The position numbers and the translations under genes are program-made. From NCBI GenBank assembly GCA_937889705.1, contig CALBYO010000089.1, positions 1 to 13,632 on the forward strand: a stretch of 13,632 nucleotides of DNA. Direction: 5' to 3'. The notes below the pieces were generated by a model, which saw nothing but the letters and a program-made list of their open reading frames with translations, was not told the origin of the DNA and made no database searches. Source of the stretch: an uncultured Bacillota bacterium (GTDB lineage: Bacteria; Bacillota; Clostridia; Christensenellales; UBA1242). This document shows positions 7,638 through 13,632 of the stretch, piece after piece (positions within the stretch are counted from its first letter, which is position 1; each line of letters starts with the position of its first letter).

Positions 7638-9101
7638 CTATATTTCCACTTCTTCTAACGATGTAAACAATCCCGCAATCTCTTCGCTAGAATATGTCCT
7701 CTCATTTTTTAATTTCTTTCTTTTCTTCTTTGGTTCGTTTTCTGTTGGAACATTTATAACAACATTTTTTGCATCTTCAATCGTCTTAACATTGTTTTCG
7801 TGCCACTTTGCCAAAACGTTATTCATGTATTGCATTGGATATGATTTATTTGCAGAAATTTCTGCTGCATACGCAATTAAATCGTGTGAAAATTGCCAAT
7901 CGCACACCCATGTTCTATAAAAGTTCCTATCCGCTGGCGTTACGTCACGAGTTAAAGTCAAGATTGATAAAATATCGTAAATTTCTTCATTCTCTTTTGA
8001 AATTTCATACAAATAATCGTCAAACGCTTCTTTTGAAACGATGCCATTTTTGAAAAGATTTTTTATATTTCTATCCATTAGTTGTATTGAGCGAACAGAT
8101 GTTTCAAAACAATAGCTTGCAATTTTTTCTATTGTTTCATCTTGATAGCCCATATTTTTCCATTGATAGATATAATCTTGAACAATCATATCGAAATCGG
8201 AATAATAAGTTCCCAAAGTTTTTACAACTTTTTTTGCGAGATCATAAAGTTTTGTTTGTGCGTTTTCGTAATCTTCAATTTCTTTTTCGGTAACCAAATT
8301 CATTTCTTTATACTTTCTCAAAATCGCATCTAATTTCTCAAAACTGATACTTTTTGCAAGTTTTTTATGTTTTTTCGCAACAAAATAGATTAAATCTGGC
8401 TCAAATTTTAATTCTTTTGTCCATTTAAAAAATACTTGTCTTTCATCAAATGTTGGAAGTCTTCTAATCGACATCGCATTCATGAGCAATTTTAATTGGT
8501 CAGAAATTGTGTCGTATTCTTTCAACTTTTCTTCAACCTTTTCAGTTGTTATAACACCTTCATTAGCCCATGCTTTTGCAACCGCCAAAATATAATTCAA
8601 ATATGTTTTTGTTCCTTTCAAATTAACACAGTATTTGATTATCATCAAAAGGGCTTCTGGTTCGATATGCAATTCTTCAATCAAATAATAATATTCTGAA
8701 AACTCATGAGGCATAATCATTCTTTTGTTTTCAAAAATTTCTTGAACTTTAAAATTGAAATCGCTATATTTATCTTCTTTAAACTTTTTATAATTTGTAA
8801 CTACATCTTTAAGTGGAAGATAAACAATTTGAATTGGGTCTATTTCAATAACTTTCACAATGCCTTGACTTTCCCAATAATGAAAGCAATCTATGACATC
8901 TTCTTCGGAAAGTTTTAAAACTCTCGCAAAGCGAGTGAGTGAATTATCTGGAACGTCGCCAGCACCGCTGAGATAAAGCCCATAAAGGTAAACTTTTACA
9001 GCATTATCAGGTGCAAATGGCAAAAAATCATTGATAAAAATGTTATCAATTCCAGTAGTATTATTAAAAAGTGAATTTGAGTTAAATTTACAAAAAGCCA
9101 T
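7638..9101 (-). CDS. DnaB/DnaD-like replication initiation protein with four helical repeats
   Basis: The protein belongs to the Bacillota DnaB/DnaD primosome group, which remodels origin DNA and helps DnaI load helicase. Its 487 residues start with a winged-helix-like region (about 20-100). Four related helical units then follow at about 131-192, 215-278, 300-363 and 385-447. Each has an aromatic-rich first helix (for example FFKWTKEL, YIYQWKNM, FYRTWVCDW), and a later helix in units 1, 2 and 4 resembles the DnaD YIxxILxxW motif (YLNYILAVAKAW, YMNNVLAKW). A basic stretch KKKRKKLKNER (458-468) near the C-terminus may bind DNA. B. subtilis DnaB (about 470 residues) is described with two DDBH2 units, so four is notable. 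ATG at 9101 follows AAGGA. It is the first gene of the operon. Whether it is the DnaB or DnaD orthologue is unresolved. Confidence 0.85.
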   Translation of the reverse strand: MAFCKFNSNSLFNNTTGIDNIFINDFLPFAPDNAVKVYLYGLYLSGAGDVPDNSLTRFARVLKLSEEDVIDCFHYWESQGIVKVIEIDPIQIVYLPLKDVVTNYKKFKEDKYSDFNFKVQEIFENKRMIMPHEFSEYYYLIEELHIEPEALLMIIKYCVNLKGTKTYLNYILAVAKAWANEGVITTEKVEEKLKEYDTISDQLKLLMNAMSIRRLPTFDERQVFFKWTKELKFEPDLIYFVAKKHKKLAKSISFEKLDAILRKYKEMNLVTEKEIEDYENAQTKLYDLAKKVVKTLGTYYSDFDMIVQDYIYQWKNMGYQDETIEKIASYCFETSVRSIQLMDRNIKNLFKNGIVSKEAFDDYLYEISKENEEIYDILSILTLTRDVTPADRNFYRTWVCDWQFSHDLIAYAAEISANKSYPMQYMNNVLAKWHENNVKTIEDAKNVVINVPTENEPKKKRKKLKNERTYSSEEIAGLFTSLEEVEI

Positions 9102-9119
9102 TTTTTTATCCTTGTTTTT

Positions 9120-9147
9120 ATCTTATCATAAAATATTTTGAAAGCAA
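9120..9147 (-). promoter_or_regulatory. Possible promoter of the dnaB-like/dnaI/trxB/glmM/amidase operon
   Basis: On the minus strand TTGCTT (9142-9147) and TAAGAT (9120-9125) are 16 bases apart, just after the lysS terminator and about 20 bases before the ATG at 9101. The match is moderate, but a promoter is needed here because lysS ends in a strong terminator. Confidence 0.4.
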
Positions 9148-9154
9148 ATAATTT

Positions 9155-9188
9155 ATAGAAAAAAATTAGGGCAAAAACCCCAATTTTT
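9155..9188 (-). terminator. Intrinsic terminator of lysS
   Basis: Read on the minus strand, AAAAATTGGGG (9178-9188) pairs with CCCTAATTTTT (9161-9171), giving 11 pairs including one G-U, around a six-base loop. The stem ends in a run of seven T. It begins seven bases after the lysS stop. Confidence 0.85.
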
Positions 9189-9195
9189 TATTTGA

Positions 9196-10680
9196 TTATT
9201 TCATTAATGGGAACAAAACCACATCTCTGACTGATGGTTGGTCAAACATCACAACCATAAGTCTATCAAGTCCAAATCCAAGACCAGAAATTGGTGGCAT
9301 ACCATGTTCCATTGAAAGCATGAAATCTTCGTCCAAGTCCATTGCTTCGTCATCGCCGTCATGTTTTGCCCTTGCTTGTTCTTCAAATGTTTGTCTTTGA
9401 ACGATTGGGTCTACAAGCTCTGAATATGCTTTGCATAATTCGCAACCAACAGCCAAAACTTGGAACATATCAATCAAGCGATTATCTTTATCGTTTCTTC
9501 TTGCAAGTGGAACTAAACAAGCAGGATAGTTATACAAGATTGTTGGTTGAACAAGTTCTGTTCTGATTTCGCGCTTGTAGATATAATCAATAACGCCGCC
9601 ACAAGTTTTAATTCCATCAAAATCTTCTTCTTTGAATAAGCCTGTTTCAACAACTTTGGCAATTAATTCTTTAACATTATCAATAGCAACAAAATCAAAA
9701 CCTAAAATTTCACGCATTTTTTCTGTGTAGTTTACTCTTTGCCATTCTGCGCCAAAATCAAGTTCAATGCCTTGATACATAACTTTTGTTGTGCCAATAA
9801 CATTCATCAAAAGTGAACGCATAAATTCTTGGAAGAAAGTGATGTTTTTTTCAAAATCCCAATATGAGGCATACCATTCACACATTGTAAATTCTTGCAA
9901 ATGTTGAGTGTCCATACCTTCGTTTCTGAACACTTTGCCCATTTCAAATACGCGGTCAAAACCTGCTGAAATAACTTGTTTCAAATATGTTTCTGGGGCA
10001 ATTCTCAAATTGCACATTTTATTTAAAGCGTTATGTTTTGTGAAGAAAGGTTTTGCACTTGCTCCGCAAACTGCACTTTGAAGAATTGGAGTTTCAACTT
10101 CCATAAAGCCGTGGTCGTTTAAGAAATTTCTAATAAATTTCATTGCTTTGCTTCTTCCAACCATAACTCTTCTTGTTTCTTCGCTTGAAATCAAATCCAA
10201 ATATCTTTGACGGTATTTTGCTTCTTGGTCTACAAGTCCGTGGAATTTTTCTGGAAGTGGACGCATTGCTTTTGACAAAAGTTCAACTTTTTCTGCCCTA
10301 ACTGTGAGTTCCCCAGTTTGAGTTCTATAAAGCACGCCTTCTACGCCAACAAAGTCTGCAATATCAATCATTTTTTTGTAGAAATCGTAATCTTCTTCTG
10401 AAAGTTCGTTTCTGCCAACGCTTACTTGTATTGCACTTTCTACATCTTGTATTTTCATGAAGCCAAATTTGCCCATTATTCTTCTAAAAATAATTCTGCC
10501 AGCAATTCTAACTCTTTCACCTTCTGGCATTTCGTTTGCTTCTTTAATTGTGCAAGTTCTATCATATTTGCTTACATAAGGAATGATGTCATTCTCTTTT
10601 AAAATGTTAATTTTTTCTTTTCTAATATCAACTTCTGATGATATTTTTTGCAATCTGTTTGCTATTTGTGTGTAATCCAT
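9196..10680 (-). CDS. lysS: Lysine--tRNA ligase, class II
   Basis: This enzyme charges tRNA-Lys with lysine in the cytoplasm. I place the start at ATG 10680 (494 residues, normal for class II LysRS) because GGAG sits seven bases upstream. A longer in-frame reading from TTG at 10710 has no ribosome binding site. The N-terminal OB fold that binds the anticodon spans about residues 55-130 (RVRIAGRIIFRRIMGKFGF). The catalytic core has RQRYLDLI (157-164), motif 1 around GFMEVETPIL (191-200), motif 2 with FRNEG (251-255), and motif 3 GLGFGLDRL (466-474) ending RDVVLFPLMK. Motif 2 is unusual: HLQEFTMCEW stands where HNPEFTxxE is typical, and VCGASAKPF replaces PGGAxARPF. This suggests a divergent subfamily. 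It is transcribed alone, between two terminators. Confidence 0.94.
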   Translation of the reverse strand: MDYTQIANRLQKISSEVDIRKEKINILKENDIIPYVSKYDRTCTIKEANEMPEGERVRIAGRIIFRRIMGKFGFMKIQDVESAIQVSVGRNELSEEDYDFYKKMIDIADFVGVEGVLYRTQTGELTVRAEKVELLSKAMRPLPEKFHGLVDQEAKYRQRYLDLISSEETRRVMVGRSKAMKFIRNFLNDHGFMEVETPILQSAVCGASAKPFFTKHNALNKMCNLRIAPETYLKQVISAGFDRVFEMGKVFRNEGMDTQHLQEFTMCEWYASYWDFEKNITFFQEFMRSLLMNVIGTTKVMYQGIELDFGAEWQRVNYTEKMREILGFDFVAIDNVKELIAKVVETGLFKEEDFDGIKTCGGVIDYIYKREIRTELVQPTILYNYPACLVPLARRNDKDNRLIDMFQVLAVGCELCKAYSELVDPIVQRQTFEEQARAKHDGDDEAMDLDEDFMLSMEHGMPPISGLGFGLDRLMVVMFDQPSVRDVVLFPLMK

Positions 10681-10719
10681 AATTATTCTCCGAAAAAGTT
10701 TGTAACACAAATAATAAAT

Positions 10720-10760
10720 AAAGTCAATTAAATACTATAATTTAGTATAAAATTGACTTT
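10720..10760. repeat. Interrupted inverted repeat upstream of lysS (possible operator or promoter region)
   Basis: AAAGTCAATT (10720-10729) and AATTGACTTT (10751-10760) are perfect 10-base arms. Inside them ATACTA (10732-10737) and TAGTAT (10743-10748) form a second paired block around a five-base centre. On the minus strand one arm contains TTGACT, a fair -35 box (17 bases before TACAAA), and the centre holds TATACT and TATAGT, possible -10 boxes. It could be an operator for lysS control, or a weak second terminator hairpin. Confidence 0.45.
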
Positions 10761-10761
10761 T

Positions 10762-10791
10762 AAAAATAAAAAAACCACATAATGTGGTTTA
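10762..10791 (-). terminator. Intrinsic terminator of the 17-residue-repeat gene
   Basis: On the minus strand AAACCACA (10783-10790) pairs perfectly with TGTGGTTT (10772-10779) around a three-base loop, then runs into TTTTTTTATTTTT. The first stem bases are the last two of the TAA stop codon, so the stop is built into the hairpin. Confidence 0.88.
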
Positions 10792-11856
10792 GTCTTTTTT
10801 ATCGTTTTTAAGTTTTTTGATAGCGTCTGCAATTTGTTCTTGAAGTTCGTCATCACTAAGTTCATCAACAGAAGATTCTTCATTTTCAGATTCGTCTTCG
10901 TCCGCTGAATCTTCTTCCACTGCTGTGCCGTCTAATTCGATTGGGTCGAAAAACTCAATTTGACTGTTTTTTTCTTCTTTCTTTTCTGGTTCTTTCGTTT
11001 TAACTTCTTCTTTTACAGGCTCTTGTTGTTGCGCTGGTTCGTCATCAAAAGAAAATTCTTCGTCTTCTGGTTTTGTTGCTTTTTGTGCTTTTTTATTTTC
11101 TTTTTTTGATTTTTTTGCTGTTACGCTTTCAATTTGTGGGTCGTTTTGATTATATACAATTTTTGAATCGCCGTTTATTTCAACAACATCGCCAGCAATT
11201 TTTGTTGTAATTTCACTTTCTCCCATCATAACGCTAACTTTGCCATTATTAAGTGTTGAAATCTTTGCATTGTCGCAAACATTGTCTATTTGACCGTTGT
11301 TAATTGTTCCAATGGCAGATTTTTCAGTTACATAATCAACTTTACCATTCATGATTGTTGTGATTTTTGTTTTGTCGATTGCGTTTGCGATATTACCTGC
11401 AATAAGCGTTCCAACTTGTGCTTTATCTCTCATAAACAAGATTTGACCATTGTTGAATGTTTCAATTTTTGAATTGTCGTCCAAAAATTTAACAAGTCCA
11501 GCATTTAAAGTGCCAATTTTTGATTTATTTTTCAAATATTGAATTGTGCAGTCATTTACTGTTGTTATGCTTGATTTGCCAGCCATTTTTGTTACAAAAC
11601 CAGATTTGAAAAAGCCGACAACGGCTTTACCGCAAAGCAAATCTATTTTACCGCTGTTGAAAACTTGAATTCTCGCCTTTCCAGAAACTTTTGAAAAAGT
11701 TGAATTTGTTGTTTCCAAAACAACTGCTTTTCTGCCGACAATAACGTTTTGGCAATCAATAACATAGTGTTTGCCTTCACGCAAAATTATATTTTTTTCG
11801 CCTTTATGATGAAAAGGTTCGCTTTCTTTATTTTTAAAAAAATCTAAAAATCCCAT
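10789..11856 (-). CDS. Unrecognised protein with tandem 17-residue repeats (predicted beta-solenoid) and charged C-terminal tail
   Basis: I do not recognise this 355-residue protein as a named family. No signal peptide or membrane segment is visible, so it is probably cytoplasmic. After a short N-terminal segment (MGFLDFFKNKES, possibly an amphipathic helix), residues 44-230 divide exactly into eleven 17-residue units, and weaker ones flank them at 27-43 and 231-245. The consensus is roughly S-K-I-x-T-L-N-x-G-x-V/I-x-x-hydrophobic-x-D/G-K/N, with hydrophobics at positions 3, 6, 11 and 14 and Gly at 9, as in a beta-helix with one coil per unit. Residues 246-355 are low-complexity: Lys-rich, then strongly acidic, ending in a charged helix-like stretch. 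Bactofilins share the solenoid idea and similar coil size, but I see no specific bactofilin signature. ATG at 11856 follows TAGGAG. It has its own terminator. Confidence 0.85.
   Translation of the reverse strand: MGFLDFFKNKESEPFHHKGEKNIILREGKHYVIDCQNVIVGRKAVVLETTNSTFSKVSGKARIQVFNSGKIDLLCGKAVVGFFKSGFVTKMAGKSSITTVNDCTIQYLKNKSKIGTLNAGLVKFLDDNSKIETFNNGQILFMRDKAQVGTLIAGNIANAIDKTKITTIMNGKVDYVTEKSAIGTINNGQIDNVCDNAKISTLNNGKVSVMMGESEITTKIAGDVVEINGDSKIVYNQNDPQIESVTAKKSKKENKKAQKATKPEDEEFSFDDEPAQQQEPVKEEVKTKEPEKKEEKNSQIEFFDPIELDGTAVEEDSADEDESENEESSVDELSDDELQEQIADAIKKLKNDKKD
11167..11727 (-). repeat. Eleven consecutive 51-base units encoding 17-residue solenoid repeats
   Basis: Units encode residues 44-60, 61-77, 78-94, 95-111, 112-128, 129-145, 146-162, 163-179, 180-196, 197-213 and 214-230 with no insertion or deletion between them. 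Best examples are SKIGTLNAGLVKFLDDN, SAIGTINNGQIDNVCDN and AKISTLNNGKVSVMMGE. Similarity is clear in protein but weak in DNA, so the duplication is old and under structural constraint. Confidence 0.85.
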
Positions 11857-11885
11857 ACTTTTCTCCTATTTGTTATATTATTATT

Positions 11886-11912
11886 TAAAAATGCAGTTTT
11901 TAAACAACTGCA
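11886..11912 (-). terminator. Hairpin terminator at the end of the HicB-like gene
   Basis: On the minus strand ATGCAGTT (11905-11912) pairs perfectly with AACTGCAT (11891-11898) around a six-base loop, followed by TTTTT. The left arm lies in the final Asp-Ala-Val codons and the stop codon lies at the loop/right-arm edge. It precedes the next gene's ATG by only 30 bases, so it could also work as an attenuator. Confidence 0.72.
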
Positions 11913-12154
11913 TCAATAAGCATCACATAATCTTTCTTAAATTTTTCACAAACTGTTTCATATTTGGTTGGCATAAGAATATCTTCGTCCATTTTCACTG
12001 CATACTCGCAAAAAATACGCAAATAATCTTTGATATACAAATATGCTTCTTCAATTGTGTTGCCATCTGTTGTGATGTTCAAATCTGGCACAACAACTGA
12101 AAAAGATTCATCTTCATTTCTTATAAAAACAGCAGGAAAAACATATTGTTGCAT
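11900..12154 (-). CDS. HicB-like small protein (antitoxin family fold), no HicA partner seen
   Basis: The 84-residue protein fits the HicB N-terminal fold: strand YVFPAVF (4-10), strand FSVVVPDL (18-25), turn and helix TTDGNTIEEAYLYIKDYL (28-45). The PDL...G-x-T-x-EEA pattern is the hallmark of the family, a degenerate RNase H-like fold. HicB usually neutralises HicA, a small mRNA-cutting toxin encoded next to it, and often carries a C-terminal DNA-binding domain. Here neither HicA nor such a domain is present; the C-terminus (55-84) is a short charged extension. Solo HicB-like proteins of unknown role are common in Bacillota. ATG at 12154 follows AAGGA at a rather long spacing of about 11 bases. 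Terminators lie on both sides. Confidence 0.75.
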   Translation of the reverse strand: MQQYVFPAVFIRNEDESFSVVVPDLNITTDGNTIEEAYLYIKDYLRIFCEYAVKMDEDILMPTKYETVCEKFKKDYVMLIDAVV

Positions 12155-12219
12155 AATCTTTTCATTCCTTCTTTTAATGATAAAGCAAATTTCTGCTTTT
12201 AAATTTACAAAAGTAGTTT

Positions 12220-12248
12220 ATCATATCTTATGCAAATTATCAAAACAA
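12220..12248 (-). promoter_or_regulatory. Possible promoter of the HicB-like gene
   Basis: On the minus strand TTGTTT (12243-12248) and TATGAT (12220-12225) are 17 bases apart; an overlapping alternative is TTGATA with TAAACT, also at 17. Either gives a leader of roughly 55-65 bases, containing a small hairpin (12183-12200). The -35 overlaps the T-tract of the upstream terminator. Confidence 0.4.
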
Positions 12249-12281
12249 AATGCACCAATTATTAAACTTTTTGGTGCATTT
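12241..12281 (-). terminator. Intrinsic terminator of the topoisomerase B-subunit gene
   Basis: On the minus strand AAATGCACCAA (12271-12281) pairs with TTGGTGCATTT (12248-12258), an 11-base perfect stem with a 12-base loop, followed by a T-rich tract through 12241. It begins four bases after the stop codon. Confidence 0.85.
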
Positions 12282-12285
12282 AATT

Positions 12286-13632
12286 TTAGTTTATATTGTC
12301 TATAAAATTATCTTTTCTATCGAAATCCGCGTGTAAAGAAATGTATTGTTTTCTTGCTTCGATATTATCCCCCATCAGCGTTGTAACCATTTTTTCCGCT
12401 TCTGCTGCGTCTTCTATTGAAACTTGAATTAAATTTCTTTTTGCTGGATCCATCGTCGTTTCCCAAAGTTGCTCTGGGTTCATTTCTCCAAGACGCTTGA
12501 TTGCGTCTGGAAGTTCAGCGTCTGAATAGACATATTCAATCGTGTCTTTCTTGTAAACCTTGTAAAGTGGTGGCAATCCAATATAAACGCAGCCTTCGTT
12601 AATTAACGCTCTCATATATCTGAAAAAGAATGTAAGCAAGATTGCACGAATATGCGCACCATCTTGGTCAGCATCAGATAAAATGATGACTTTTCTATAT
12701 CTCAAATTATCAACATTGAAATCTTCGCCGATTCCTGCTTCAAGCGCAGAAATAATTGTTCTGATTTCTTCATTTGCCAAAACTTGATCCAAGCGCTTTT
12801 TCTCTGCGTTTAAAGGTTTACCTTTAAGTGGCAAAATGGCTTGAAAGTTTCTATCTCTGCCTTGTTTTGCACTGCCACCAGCAGAATCGCCCTCAACAAT
12901 AAACAATTCAGATAGTTCTGGCTTTCGGCTTGTGCAAACTGCAAGTTTGCCCACCAAGTTGTATTTATCAACGCTATTTTTTTGCCTTGTAAGTTCTTTT
13001 GCTTTTCTTGACGCTTCCCTAGTTTTTGCAGCGCCTTTTGCTTTGTTGATGATTGCTTCAAATGTTGCATTGTTTTCTTTTTTATCAAAGAATTTAATAA
13101 GTTCATTGTATGCAAGATTTTCCATATCAACACGGGCTTCTGGATTTCCGAGTTTGGTTTTTGTTTGACCTTCAAACTGAATGTTACGCATTTTAATTGC
13201 TATAACCGCAGTCATACCTTCCCTGAAATCTTCACCCATCAAGTTTTGCTCTTTTTCTTTTAAAAAGCCTTCGCGTCTTGCAATTTCGTTCATTGCGCGA
13301 GTGAGTGCAGATTTAAAGCCTGTTTCGTGCGTTCCGCCTTCTGTTGTTGGAATATTGTTAACATACGAGAATGTATTTTCTGTGTAAGAATCAGTGTGTT
13401 GAATTGCAACTTCCATTTTTAAAACTTTGCTTTCGCCGCTGATAAAAATTGGATCTTTATACAAAGCAGTTTTTCCTTCGTTTAAATACTTAACAAAGTC
13501 TACAATTCCGCCTTCATAGCAATACATTTGTTTGATGTTTGCTCTTTCGTCCACAAATTCGATAAAAATGCCTTTGTTTAAAAGTGCAAGTTCTTTCAAA
13601 CGCTTCATAATCGTTTCGGCGTTAAAGTTTAC
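12286..13632 (-). CDS. gyrB: DNA gyrase subunit B (or topoisomerase IV ParE), N-terminus beyond window
   Basis: This is the ATP-driven B subunit of a type IIA topoisomerase, acting with GyrA to supercoil DNA. About 448 residues are visible; full GyrB is about 640, so the GHKL ATPase domain lies past the right edge. Residue numbers here count from the Met codon at 13606-13608. The transducer domain has RLKELALLNKG, EGGTHETGFKSALTR and FEGQTKTKLGN. The TOPRIM domain has EGDSAGGSAKQGRDR (239-253) and the metal residues in DADQDGAH (312-319). ILPLKGK, GIGEDF and DGAHIR favour GyrB; VTTLMGD and LPPLYKV are more ParE-like, so the name is not certain. Oddly, the near-invariant QRYKGLGEMN reads IKRLGEMN (370-377), lacking YKG and roughly 15 residues before it. 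Its own terminator follows. Confidence 0.9.
   Translation of the reverse strand, partial: VNFNAETIMKRLKELALLNKGIFIEFVDERANIKQMYCYEGGIVDFVKYLNEGKTALYKDPIFISGESKVLKMEVAIQHTDSYTENTFSYVNNIPTTEGGTHETGFKSALTRAMNEIARREGFLKEKEQNLMGEDFREGMTAVIAIKMRNIQFEGQTKTKLGNPEARVDMENLAYNELIKFFDKKENNATFEAIINKAKGAAKTREASRKAKELTRQKNSVDKYNLVGKLAVCTSRKPELSELFIVEGDSAGGSAKQGRDRNFQAILPLKGKPLNAEKKRLDQVLANEEIRTIISALEAGIGEDFNVDNLRYRKVIILSDADQDGAHIRAILLTFFFRYMRALINEGCVYIGLPPLYKVYKKDTIEYVYSDAELPDAIKRLGEMNPEQLWETTMDPAKRNLIQVSIEDAAEAEKMVTTLMGDNIEARKQYISLHADFDRKDNFIDNIN

Noticed and set aside
10681..10710. Longer lysS reading starting at TTG 10710 (ten more residues)
   Set aside because: No ribosome binding site precedes the TTG, while GGAG lies correctly before ATG 10680 and the resulting 494 residues match the family length.
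10681..10788. T-box leader upstream of lysS
   Set aside because: Only about 100 bases separate the genes, most taken by a terminator and an inverted repeat; no T-box core sequence is visible.
11167..11727. CRISPR or DNA satellite from the 51-base periodicity
   Set aside because: The periodicity is in the protein; the DNA units differ widely and have no spacer structure.
10789..11856. Naming the repeat protein a bactofilin
   Set aside because: The solenoid pattern is similar in spirit, but I see no specific bactofilin signature, so a named call would overreach.
11870..12305. Plus-strand open frames opposite the HicB-like gene and the flanking spacer
   Set aside because: Compositionally AT-driven, without ribosome binding sites, and explained by the minus-strand gene and terminator hairpins.
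12810..13175. A 121-codon minus-strand open frame overlapping the topoisomerase gene
   Set aside because: It is a Lys/Gln-rich shifted reading of the conserved GyrB region, with no recognisable motif or ribosome binding site.

Overview
The window looks like chromosomal DNA from a low-GC, Gram-positive-type anaerobe (Bacillota, most likely an uncultured Clostridia-like lineage). The evidence is a DnaB/DnaD-type protein paired with a DnaI-type helicase loader (the Bacillota initiation system), pyruvate:ferredoxin oxidoreductase (an anaerobic enzyme), a CwlD-like amidase, strong AGGAG-type ribosome binding sites and very AT-rich coding DNA. Nothing points to phage, plasmid or transposon content. 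I see no rRNA, tRNA or CRISPR array. Every gene except one reads on the minus strand.

Layout, left to right. (1) 1-2660, minus: nifJ/por (pyruvate:ferredoxin oxidoreductase), cut off by the window's left edge. Its near-consensus promoter lies back to back with that of (2) the only plus-strand gene, an ArsP_2-type membrane permease (2813-3733) with a His/Cys-rich loop. (3) 3730-9101, minus: a tightly packed run transcribed as dnaB/dnaD-like, dnaI, trxB, glmM and a CwlD-like amidase, with gaps of only 2-20 bases, so almost certainly one operon. The permease and amidase genes converge and share four bases, and the permease terminator lies inside the amidase gene. (4) 9196-10680, minus: lysS, with its own terminator. 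(5) 10789-11856, minus: an unrecognised cytoplasmic protein built from exact 17-residue repeats (a predicted beta-solenoid) plus a charged tail. (6) 11900-12154, minus: a lone HicB-like small protein. (7) 12286-13632, minus: the C-terminal two-thirds of a type IIA topoisomerase B subunit, probably GyrB, cut by the right edge.

The operon joins replisome loading (DnaB-like, DnaI), thiol redox control (TrxB) and envelope building (GlmM for UDP-GlcNAc supply, an amidase for peptidoglycan cutting). Intrinsic terminators separate the right-hand genes into single-gene units, and two of these hairpins include the stop codon of the gene they end.

Most of the window is housekeeping. The points most worth a second look are the 17-residue-repeat protein, the absence of the near-universal YKGLG segment in the topoisomerase B subunit, the four repeats in the DnaB-like protein, and the terminator embedded antisense in the amidase gene.
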